Of a DNA stretch of 19,275 bases, positions 5,374 through 11,720 are shown piece after piece; the first letter of the stretch is position 1; every line of letters starts with the position of its first letter. The DNA is from Chlorobiales bacterium. GTDB lineage: Bacteria; Bacteroidota; Chlorobiia; Chlorobiales; Chlorobiaceae. Position numbers and translations under genes: made by a program. The stretch lies in contig JAKSCY010000812.1 of assembly GCA_022360355.1 (NCBI GenBank), positions 1-19,275 on the forward strand, read 5' to 3'. The notes under the pieces are model-generated. The model saw only the letters and a program-made list of their open reading frames with translations, did not search any database and had not been told where the DNA came from.

Positions 5374-5892
5374 TTGATACCAACAAGAAAACAATGGGAA
5401 TCTTGGTCATTGCCATCTAAGTTGACAGCTATAGGTACATTAGTTGGTATACTGGGGCTTTGTTTTTACATCATCGAAAAGGGATATGGAATATCTCAAG
5501 CATTTAATCGGATTGTATCGAAGGCAGAAGACGTATATGTGATTGTAGCATTAGAGAATGAAAAAGACAAAGAAATAACAATAGCTAAAAGAGGAGACAC
5601 GTTCTTCTGGCATCCAGGGACAGAGGGATATCATGAAATATATACTTTTGAAATCACAGATTCTGATTCCAAAGCGATTGATGATGACGCGTTAACTATC
5701 CCCCCAGGTACACGGGTAAAAGCTACCGCAAAGCTACTTCCAACAACAATAGCAAGGCGTTACCTAGAGCAGGGGCACATGGACATAAGTTTGTATTTTA
5801 GGGGTATAGGATTTACCACATTCAGCCAGAATGTACCTTTCACCAAGGAAAGCATTGAGGGATATTACATACCAATCAAAATCGAGAAATAA
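5374..5892 (+). CDS. Membrane-anchored hypothetical protein (172 aa)
   Basis: The start is a TTG preceded by a good Shine-Dalgarno (GAGAGGAAAG, 5361-5370). A short ORF (5342-5377) ends in a TTGA overlap with it. A hydrophobic helix at residues about 17-34 (LTAIGTLVGILGLCFYII) follows a short basic/aromatic N-terminus, so the protein is probably anchored in the inner membrane. The remaining ~135 residues are likely beta-rich (VYVIVALENEKDKEITIAKR, FYFRGIGFTTF-like strands) and could be a soluble sensing or binding domain. I do not recognise the family. An attC-like site follows 11 nt after the stop, consistent with a single-gene cassette. Confidence 0.6.
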   Translation: MIPTRKQWESWSLPSKLTAIGTLVGILGLCFYIIEKGYGISQAFNRIVSKAEDVYVIVALENEKDKEITIAKRGDTFFWHPGTEGYHEIYTFEITDSDSKAIDDDALTIPPGTRVKATAKLLPTTIARRYLEQGHMDISLYFRGIGFTTFSQNVPFTKESIEGYYIPIKIEK

Positions 5893-5903
5893 TTACAATA
5901 AGA

Positions 5904-5980
5904 CCATAATTTCGGGAAACCAAGAAGTGCAGCTGATTCGTCGGCCTAATCATTGGGCTCGATTTTAGCTGCCGTTATGC
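5904..5980 (+). other. attC-like site (about 77 bp)
   Basis: The right box is GTTATGC (5974-5980) and the left box CCATAAT (5904-5910), paired at 5 of 7 positions. Inner arms GCAGCTGATTCG (5929-5940) and CGATTTTAGCTGC (5960-5972) are largely complementary. The left box complements TTATGG at the presumed cassette start (5340-5345). The left box departs from the RYYYAAC consensus, so this site is less certain than those at 2937 and 8496. Confidence 0.5.
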
Positions 5981-5990
5981 ATAAAGACTA

Positions 5991-6545
5991 ATGAGAAAAA
6001 CACGACGAACACTCCCCTATGAGCTAGGCTTAGATTATTATCCCGATCCACGAGAAGAACTTTTTTCAGAAATCGGTTGTCGGCTGATCTTGCTACAGGA
6101 TCTAGAATATATCATCGGCTTTACGGCTAAAGTGGTATTCGCGAAGAATGAAATTGAAGCCAAAAAAGCCATACTAAATGAAGATCCAAAAACTTTAGGC
6201 CAGTTACTGACAATTCTGAGAAAAAACGTCAAAATTGAAGAAAACTTCGACGAGAATCTAAAGAGGACGCTTAAAGCACGGAACCTATTCGTGCATAAAT
6301 TCTCTATTATGTTCGATTTGCATGCGGAAGATGGAATACGCAATGCTATTCGGTTTCTCTCAGAAACAATGGATGACCTCGAGGAAGTAACAAACGTAAT
6401 GAAAACGCTAGGAATAAGTTTTGGAAAGACACAAGGCACCATTGATCCACAATTGGAATCGAATTGGCGGGAATATGGTGATTTAAATCATCTCGAAAAG
6501 CGTTATGCTCCAGCTGTTTCAAAGATTTTCAAGAAACAGTCTTAA
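5991..6545 (+). CDS. HEPN-like hypothetical protein (184 aa)
   Basis: The protein is mostly helical and soluble. KARNLFVHKF places R97-N98 and H102 as an R-N-x3-H motif (R-x4-H), the signature of HEPN-domain ribonucleases and their inactive relatives. The preceding helices (EIGCRLILLQDLEYIIGFTA, then DPKTLGQLLTIL) and following helix (IRFLSETMDDLEEVTNVMKT) fit a HEPN four-helix bundle. No partner MNT antitoxin is adjacent. The gene starts 16 nt after the cassette cut at 5974/5975, and a 4-codon ORF (MHKD) starting inside the recombination box ends in a TAATG overlap with this ATG. No matching attC is found after it. RNase activity is an inference from one motif. Confidence 0.6.
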   Translation: MRKTRRTLPYELGLDYYPDPREELFSEIGCRLILLQDLEYIIGFTAKVVFAKNEIEAKKAILNEDPKTLGQLLTILRKNVKIEENFDENLKRTLKARNLFVHKFSIMFDLHAEDGIRNAIRFLSETMDDLEEVTNVMKTLGISFGKTQGTIDPQLESNWREYGDLNHLEKRYAPAVSKIFKKQS

Positions 6546-6761
6546 CTGTGAACGCCTCACAAGGTATATAAGCCTCTCATTCATCGTCAGTAACTCAAAA
6601 CGCTTAGACTTATTCCTATTACAAAAGCGACCAAGGCGCTATTGTGATTTAAACAAGGCCTATTAACATTTTAGCGCCGCTCACTCTGATTGAAAGAGAT
6701 CAAATATTCAATGTATTAACCCTGTAATGTACCGTATTTTATTCAGGTTAGCTCAGATATT
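6546..6761. other. AT-rich spacer with one inverted repeat
   Basis: I see no gene in this stretch. GGCGCTA (6635-6641) and TAGCGCC (6672-6678) form a perfect inverted pair around about 30 nt and could be a hairpin or the core of a decayed recombination site. The expected attC of the HEPN-like cassette, which should carry a TGCATAAC-type box, is not present. Confidence 0.35.
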
Positions 6762-6787
6762 CTGTAATACAGATAATAAATAATGTT
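6762..6787 (+). repeat. 26-bp direct repeat, copy 2 (attI-like junction)
   Basis: Identical to 2095-2120. The G at 6785 followed by TTCGG is the predicted cassette cut. CCGAAC at 8497-8502, in the attC-like site after the next gene, complements GTTCGG here. The sequence after the core differs from copy 1, as it would if two different cassettes were inserted at the same kind of site. Confidence 0.6.
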
Positions 6788-6810
6788 CGGATTAAAATGG
6801 ACATCGAAAG

Positions 6811-8469
6811 ATGAATCAAAATAATGATGTAACAAAGGACACTCAGCGCCTAAATCAAACTGAAACCCTGGAAAGACTATGTAGATCAATCCCTCTAACT
6901 GAAATGGTTACGGTATATTGGTCAGATAGATCCTCAATTCATAGCCATGGAATTTATTGTGCCTTAATTCCTTCATCGCAAATCCAAGACCGGCTTGATA
7001 CAACATCTTGGGATTTATCTCACGGACATGGTTATCCCGGCACTTGCATACATCATAAAGATGGAAAAGATATTACAGCATATTATCGTTTTGGAGACAA
7101 TAGTGGCATTGAACCCCTAATTATTGATCGTGAATTCTACGGTACGCACCCATACTACCTTGAAATTAATGAAGAATTTCGTTTATTTCATCAGCTTTAT
7201 TATGACCCTAAGGAAGATAATTATATAAAAATTGATGACTCCGGAAGTGAGCAAATTGTTGCAATTGTAAAGCCCAACAGAGTTGAAATTAGGTTAAAAG
7301 AAATTCGCCAATTTCTAGCCATAAAAGAGATGCACCTATCAATTCAATTTGATTACCGGGAACATTCTCAACATAGTTTAGAAACATTAGGACTTACTCC
7401 TGGGGGAGAAAATCATCAGAAAGAATTGTACTGCTGGGGACTTCATTATGGCAACGGGGACAGTATTTGTAGATTTAATTCATTCTCACGATTGCTGGGA
7501 AAACGACTCATTCCCCCTCTCCCAAAAGAAAAAAGTGGCATGTGGGGTTTTACAAAGAAAGAAAAACCTCAATATGTCGATTTTATTATTGGCATAGATG
7601 ATGACGGAGACAAATTGATCCATACATCGAACCCTGATGAATTAGCAGATTATTTCGGCGCAAACCCGGAGGCACCCCACTATTTAACACCTGTTCATTT
7701 TCGCAAAGCTATATTGGACAAATATTATCAGCAAACGAGTAAGTTTTCGGTGGAGGATTCATATCTTCGCTGTGGTTCCCTATGGGGAATGCAAATGGAC
7801 AACCATCATCCCGATAAAGTTTGCGCTTGGCTAGGTGATTTAGGAAGAGATCTACCTTATGATGAACAACTTCACTGGCGAAGTCAGAACATTGCAGATG
7901 TTGGAAATGTGAGCGAGACTTATTTTAAACGCCAAGTCTTGGCTCAGTTCACTGATTCAGATCGACCTGAACATAATTTTGTTTCTCTTTACTCAAATTT
8001 TCAACGTAGAAGTCAGGAAGTTTTAGGATGGCCTTTATTACTGCCTCTGGCAAGAGAAGATGAGCATCATTTACGATCAATACGAATTCCTTCAACAAAT
8101 GAGCAGAAAGATTTTGACGATTTGATTTTGGCTTTAACCAAAATCTTGGTGGATTCACTGAACGAAAAGCAGTTGAACCGCCTCATTCCAAAAGAAGAAG
8201 TTGGCACGATAAAAGGAAGCATATCTCGCTTAGAACGAGTACTGGAAATTCGAGAGGTCGATGGTTATAAAGAGCAAATAGACTTTTTGAGAAATCTCCA
8301 GAATCTTAGATCTGCCGGAACAGCGCACCGAAAAGGGAAAAATTACCTTAAAATTGCCACGGCATTTAATATTCACAGCACTTCGCTTGTCAGCGTCTTT
8401 GAAGGCATTCTTATCAAATCAAATGGGTATTTGCAGTTTCTTGGAGAAAACTTTTGTCACGACAGTTGA
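6811..8469 (+). CDS. Large cassette-borne hypothetical protein with C-terminal HEPN-like motif (552 aa)
   Basis: I do not recognise a named family. The N-terminal part (about 1-230) begins with MVTVYWSDRSSIHSHGIYCA and SWDLSHGHGYPG and looks like a beta-rich domain. The middle (about 250-400) has several Trp and His residues (SLWGMQMDNHHPDKVCAWLG). The C-terminal part (about 430-552) is helical and contains LRSAGTAHRKGKNY, an R-x5-H motif (R500, H506) as in some HEPN domains. Large proteins with a C-terminal HEPN domain include antiphage effectors such as ApeA-type proteins, so a defence role is possible but inferred. The gene has no strong Shine-Dalgarno; a 5-codon ORF (MDIER, 6797-6814) ends in an ATGA overlap with the start. 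The predicted cassette is 6786-8613. Confidence 0.65.
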   Translation: MNQNNDVTKDTQRLNQTETLERLCRSIPLTEMVTVYWSDRSSIHSHGIYCALIPSSQIQDRLDTTSWDLSHGHGYPGTCIHHKDGKDITAYYRFGDNSGIEPLIIDREFYGTHPYYLEINEEFRLFHQLYYDPKEDNYIKIDDSGSEQIVAIVKPNRVEIRLKEIRQFLAIKEMHLSIQFDYREHSQHSLETLGLTPGGENHQKELYCWGLHYGNGDSICRFNSFSRLLGKRLIPPLPKEKSGMWGFTKKEKPQYVDFIIGIDDDGDKLIHTSNPDELADYFGANPEAPHYLTPVHFRKAILDKYYQQTSKFSVEDSYLRCGSLWGMQMDNHHPDKVCAWLGDLGRDLPYDEQLHWRSQNIADVGNVSETYFKRQVLAQFTDSDRPEHNFVSLYSNFQRRSQEVLGWPLLLPLAREDEHHLRSIRIPSTNEQKDFDDLILALTKILVDSLNEKQLNRLIPKEEVGTIKGSISRLERVLEIREVDGYKEQIDFLRNLQNLRSAGTAHRKGKNYLKIATAFNIHSTSLVSVFEGILIKSNGYLQFLGENFCHDS

Positions 8470-8495
8470 AATGTCAAACTAAAAATTCAAAAATT

Positions 8496-8619
8496 GCCGA
8501 ACAATCCAATTCAGACCGATCCACAAGTCCCTCCGTTTTTTGAGACAGAGCAAAAGCTGTTGCCTCTTTCAAAGCCGGTTGCCAACGGAACAGCGGGCGG
8601 CTGATTGCGATCGTTAGAC
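8496..8619 (+). other. attC-like integron recombination site (124 bp)
   Basis: The right box GTTAGAC (8613-8619) fits the GTTRRRY consensus exactly. The left box is GCCGAAC (8496-8502). Left arm ATCCAATTCAGACCG aligns with the complement of right arm CGGGCGGCTGATTGCGAT, with the usual unpaired bases. CCGAAC complements GTTCGG at the cassette start (6785-6790), tying both ends to one cassette. The site starts 27 nt after the 552-aa gene. Confidence 0.6.
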
Positions 8620-8953
8620 AAAGAAAATTGTGTAAGAGGAAGATCTCAGAAGCGTGATAGGAAAAACGCCATACTTTTTCCCGATGATGCTTAGGAGTAC
8701 TTAGGAGTAGGACGAGGATGTAGTGGGGATCGCCAAGATCGGCTTGACCAATCTGACCTGCAACCTGTGGCGTTGAATGCGGCTCAACAAAAAGGGTCAC
8801 AACGTGCTTCTCTGGGGATAACGTTTGGCGGTATGAATGTTGGGTTTTCGGAACGCATCTATATCCACTGTAAAAAAGTTGATTTGAAGAACAAGAACTC
8901 GAAAACTACTAAGCGACAAATGTTTTATGACCGCATGTTAACCAACATTATTA
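8620..8953. other. Stretch without an intact gene; possible transposase tail
   Basis: This would be the start of a further cassette (TTAGACA at 8614), but no gene or attC follows. At 8711-8776 a plus-strand frame reads VVGIAKIGLTNLTCNLWR and stops, which resembles the last residues of several DDE transposases (a conserved NL-x2-NLxR-type ending). The match is short and weak. A 10-bp tandem duplication (CTTAGGAGTA twice) lies at 8690-8709. The rest holds nothing I can name. Confidence 0.25.
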
Positions 8954-9319
8954 TCATACTCTTTCACCTTCTGGATTTTCAATTGTTTTCCATCTATTAT
9001 ACTCATTTGTAAATTTATTTCGGAAACTTCTCATAGAGGCAATATATTGGCCGATTATCAAAATAGCATCACTATTCGATGGCAAAGTTTCATCATCTAA
9101 TAAATCTAAAAATTCAATTGTCGGCTCATCTTTCAGAACTTCTTTAACTTGTTCAAGTACTCTATTGACATTTTTTACCTTAAATTTATTTAAAGGCTCA
9201 TCAGGTTTTTTCTTGGACAACTCTTTCATTTCAGTGTATACTGAATTCAAAAGCCCTGAAAGCATCGTGAACTTCTCAACTAATGTATCTGAAGGCAAAC
9301 CTCTCTTCTTTTTAGTCAT
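8954..9319 (-). CDS. Small paralogous operon protein B (121 aa)
   Basis: A soluble, helical, charged protein of unknown function. I chose the ATG at 9319-9317 (MTKKKRGLPSDTLVEKF) because it overlaps the stop of the preceding gene as TAATG; the frame is open further upstream only inside that gene. Residues about 30-105 align with the preceding protein: ELSKKKPDEPLNKFKVKNVN against ALSKKSYTDAINLFKLKLVN, and LPSNSDAILIIGQYIASMRS against LPTNSDVTLVLSQYLNCMES. The two genes are therefore a tandem duplication. As last gene of the operon it may form a homo- or hetero-oligomer with its paralogue and serve the nuclease-like protein. Confidence 0.6.
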   Translation of the reverse strand: MTKKKRGLPSDTLVEKFTMLSGLLNSVYTEMKELSKKKPDEPLNKFKVKNVNRVLEQVKEVLKDEPTIEFLDLLDDETLPSNSDAILIIGQYIASMRSFRNKFTNEYNRWKTIENPEGERV

Positions 9320-9714
9320 TATCTCTTTATATTTTTTGGTGGATATGTTTCTTTTTTTGTCCCCTCCCAAAACCAATATATTTTCGCAACACTTCCAGTT
9401 GAAGTCCATTCAATCTGAGAATTTATTCTTTTAACTCTATAACTTTCCATGCAATTTAAGTATTGTGATAAAACTAATGTCACATCACTATTAGTCGGCA
9501 AATCTTCTTCACTAAAAGAGTCAAAATCTTGAAAAGGCTTGTAGGTGCCACCAAGTATTTGATTAGCACCCTGAATTACTTGATTTACTAACTTCAATTT
9601 AAAAAGATTTATCGCATCGGTATAAGACTTTTTTGACAATGCAGATATTTCTTCATGAAGACCATCAAGCTGATTTTGATTTTTTTCAAATTTATCGATT
9701 TCAGTTTCTTCCAT
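9319..9714 (-). CDS. Small paralogous operon protein A (131 aa)
   Basis: A soluble helical protein with the same core as the 121-aa gene product downstream. Shared features are an LSKK helix, an N-x-F-K-x-K-x-VN segment, an acidic loop before LPTNSD, and a C-terminal helix QYLNCMESYRVKR. It has a distinct aromatic tail (KIYWFWEGTKKETYPP, then KNIKR). I preferred the ATG at 9714 (MEETEIDKFEKNQ) over the TTG at 9738, which lies inside the end of the upstream gene. No Shine-Dalgarno is visible, and 11 nt separate it from the nuclease-like gene, so translation is likely coupled. No known family is recognised. Confidence 0.6.
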   Translation of the reverse strand: MEETEIDKFEKNQNQLDGLHEEISALSKKSYTDAINLFKLKLVNQVIQGANQILGGTYKPFQDFDSFSEEDLPTNSDVTLVLSQYLNCMESYRVKRINSQIEWTSTGSVAKIYWFWEGTKKETYPPKNIKR

Positions 9715-9725
9715 AATGTCTATTA

Positions 9726-11099
9726 TTATGATGGGCAAGCCCTTGTAAACTCTATATACTTCTTTTTTATGACTTCAATAGGATTCCTTTGCTTACTAAT
9801 AAAAACCTGTGTCATCAGTTGTATGTCTGAATCATCAAGTATTAAAATACACTTTCTCTGTCCTGACCACAAATCAACAACATTCTTATATATTTTTTTT
9901 GGTGGAGCATTTCGTGTTACAATAACTCCAAAACTTCCAAATTGAGCATTTAAATATCTATTCAACTGAGATATATGTTCTCTTGATATTTCTTTTACAT
10001 TTTTAAGTTCAAAAACGATTTGCTTACATTGATAAGTTTCATAAATATCCTTTAAAAAAGGATCAGAAGTATTATTATAGAAGATCAGATCACGTATTAG
10101 CACTCCTGAGTCAGTACGACTTTGTTCGGCAGCAAAATCAAGATGGGGGTAAAGTAAAGATACCATTAATTGACAAATAACATCTTCATATTTTCTGTCT
10201 GCATTCTCTGTTTTACCTGTTGGCAGCTTGTTAATTGTCGAGATTTTTCTCTTTGCTGATGTTATTGGAATTTGGTTAAATAATGGATCATTTTTACAAT
10301 GCTCAAATTGCTTCTCTTTAATTGCTGTATATGCCTTAACGATATCATAATTTTGCCTATTAAAATTCAATAATTTTACTTTATCAGGAAACTCTTCTCC
10401 TTCTTTATGAATATTTTGAATATAATAGTTATTAAAATAGTCATCTGTATTTAGCCAAGGAATAAATCTTAACCATCTTTTGGGAGTTAATAAAATCGGG
10501 GTTTTAGATTTTGGATTCACAGGAAGATAAGTATCTTCCTCATCAAACTTATTAGTTTTTGAGTTGTAAAGGTTATTTAGTTTAACTTTTTCAATTGGTA
10601 TCCCATATTTCTCGGACTGTTCAATAGTAAAGTCAATTAAAAACGATTGAATAAAATTGCTTGCAACATCACTTACTCTGTCTTTTGAAAAATTATCTAC
10701 TAGCAATTGGATCTCTTCGAAATGAACAAAGCCATATTTAGTTAATTGTGGAATAGACTTAAACTGATTTAAAATATTTTGAGCAATCTTTATCCCAATT
10801 CGCTTGCCTACCTTTGTTTTCGAATTCCCTAAACCGACTTCATCACACTCAGATATTCGTATAAGCATTTTTAAAGCTTCATCTTCTTTTCCTATAGACG
10901 CCAAATAACCTAAGTGATTAAAGCTATTTGTTATCAGAAGGTGTAACGAATTGTCTTGCATTGAAGGTGATTTCCACAAAAGAAACGGGTCAACATACAA
11001 TGGCATATCCTCGTCTACAAACGGAATAGCAAAATCGACTTCCTCTTGTGTAATAGGAATATTATGAAAATCGTTTAACCTTGGCCTAATTATGCTCAT
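9726..11099 (-). CDS. PD-(D/E)XK nuclease-like protein of an uncharacterised family (457 aa)
   Basis: The N-terminal ~290 residues are a conserved-looking domain of unknown function starting IIRPRLNDFHNIPITQEEVD with VDEDMPLYVDPFLLWKSPS and ECDEVGLGNSKTKVGKRIG. The C-terminal ~160 residues resemble Mrr-type PD-(D/E)XK nucleases: KYEDVICQLM (E305), then LIRDLIFYN (D337), then QIVFELKN (E364, K366), then QLNRYL and FGVIVTRN. The spacing D-x26-E-x-K fits the catalytic core. The start overlaps the stop of a 45-aa ORF as ATGA. The gene is AT-rich and far from the composition of the neighbouring core genes, suggesting horizontal transfer. Nuclease activity and a defence role are inferred. An ATPase, methylase or helicase partner is not present. 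Confidence 0.7.
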   Translation of the reverse strand: MSIIRPRLNDFHNIPITQEEVDFAIPFVDEDMPLYVDPFLLWKSPSMQDNSLHLLITNSFNHLGYLASIGKEDEALKMLIRISECDEVGLGNSKTKVGKRIGIKIAQNILNQFKSIPQLTKYGFVHFEEIQLLVDNFSKDRVSDVASNFIQSFLIDFTIEQSEKYGIPIEKVKLNNLYNSKTNKFDEEDTYLPVNPKSKTPILLTPKRWLRFIPWLNTDDYFNNYYIQNIHKEGEEFPDKVKLLNFNRQNYDIVKAYTAIKEKQFEHCKNDPLFNQIPITSAKRKISTINKLPTGKTENADRKYEDVICQLMVSLLYPHLDFAAEQSRTDSGVLIRDLIFYNNTSDPFLKDIYETYQCKQIVFELKNVKEISREHISQLNRYLNAQFGSFGVIVTRNAPPKKIYKNVVDLWSGQRKCILILDDSDIQLMTQVFISKQRNPIEVIKKKYIEFTRACPS

Positions 11100-11233
11100 T
11101 CGTTTCTTTTAATGTTGAGCGAGTTGCTTATCTGCGCCACACTACTGCGACTTACTCCCATATCAGACGAATAAGCACAACCAAGTAGCTTATTATTGAT
11201 AGGTTTCTTCTTGTAGCGTTTATTATAAATCAT
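11096..11233 (-). CDS. Small HTH-like leader protein of the nuclease operon (45 aa)
   Basis: ATG at 11233-11231, stop TGA at 11098-11096, which overlaps the start of the 457-aa gene as ATGA. The peptide begins MIYNKRYKKKPINNKLLG and its end (GVSRSSVAQISNSLNIKRNE) resembles the turn and recognition helix of a small HTH. It is too short to be a full classical HTH domain, so it may be a small regulator, a truncated antitoxin-like protein or only a translational leader. The exact coupling with the next gene is the main support. Confidence 0.45.
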   Translation of the reverse strand: MIYNKRYKKKPINNKLLGCAYSSDMGVSRSSVAQISNSLNIKRNE

Positions 11234-11273
11234 CGGATTAGCTTTTAATTATCTACAAACTTTTTTGGCTTAA

Positions 11274-11411
11274 ATGGGTGTAGATTTAGGTGATCTTGCA
11301 GGTATTGTGCCCAAGGATTTCTTGAGCTTACCGGAACTCACCCCGCCAAATGGTATCCCTTCTATTCAGAAATCTGGAATCTCGATATTTAAGCAGAACA
11401 ATCGCTTATAA
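11274..11411 (+). other. Doubtful 45-codon ORF in the intergenic region
   Basis: The frame reads MGVDLGDLAGIVPKDFLSLP, then ELTPPNGIPSIQKSGISIFK and QNNRL. The first residues resemble the MGVDLxDL start of FEN-1/XPG-type nucleases, but the similarity ends after about 20 residues and there is no Shine-Dalgarno. It is either a chance frame or the start of a gene lost to rearrangement. Confidence 0.2.
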
Positions 11412-11423
11412 CTTTTATTGGTA

Positions 11424-11466
11424 ATGACTTACCCGTAAGTCATGAACACGAAAGCAGATTTTCGTG
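11424..11466. repeat. Two adjacent palindromes
   Basis: ATGACTTAC (11424-11432) and GTAAGTCAT (11435-11443) form a perfect 9-bp inverted repeat with a 2-bp centre. CACGAAA (11447-11453) and TTTCGTG (11460-11466) form a second, 7-bp pair. Neither has a T-tract long enough for a classic terminator. They lie in the non-coding stretch between the nuclease operon and tRNA-Val and could be operators or recombinase-binding sites. Confidence 0.5.
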
Positions 11467-11548
11467 TAACAATGGTATAACAAAAACAGTAAAAAAATGC
11501 AAAAAAAGCATTATTCACGCATTATAAGATGGTTTGAACAGATAAGGA

Positions 11549-11581
11549 AACCCCCTGTAAGTAAACGGCTTACAGGGGGTT
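11549..11581 (-). terminator. Rho-independent terminator of tRNA-Val
   Basis: AACCCCCTGTAAG (11549-11561) and CTTACAGGGGGTT (11569-11581) form a perfect 13-bp stem with a 7-nt loop. On the minus strand it starts 8 nt after the tRNA 3' end and is followed by TTTCC. The strong GC base and position make it the probable transcript end for tRNA-Val and possibly for the clpX operon. Confidence 0.7.
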
Positions 11582-11588
11582 ATGAGGG

Positions 11589-11662
<74 letters not shown>

Positions 11663-11674
11663 GAATGGGCAAAT

Positions 11675-11702
11675 AATATATGATTTCATCCGTGAAAAGC
11701 AA
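11675..11702 (-). promoter_or_regulatory. Putative tRNA-Val promoter
   Basis: On the minus strand TTGCTT (11702-11697) and TATATT (11680-11675) are 16 bp apart; TATTAT (11678-11673) is an alternative -10 with 18 bp spacing. The start would be about 5-10 nt before the mature tRNA, right after clpX. Read-through from clpX is equally possible. Confidence 0.35.
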
Positions 11703-11720
11703 AGACCTCTTCAGTCAAAG

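Noticed and set aside
8474..8800. Minus-strand 108-aa ORF
   Set aside because: It runs antisense through the attC-like site at 8496-8619, has mixed composition and no family resemblance.
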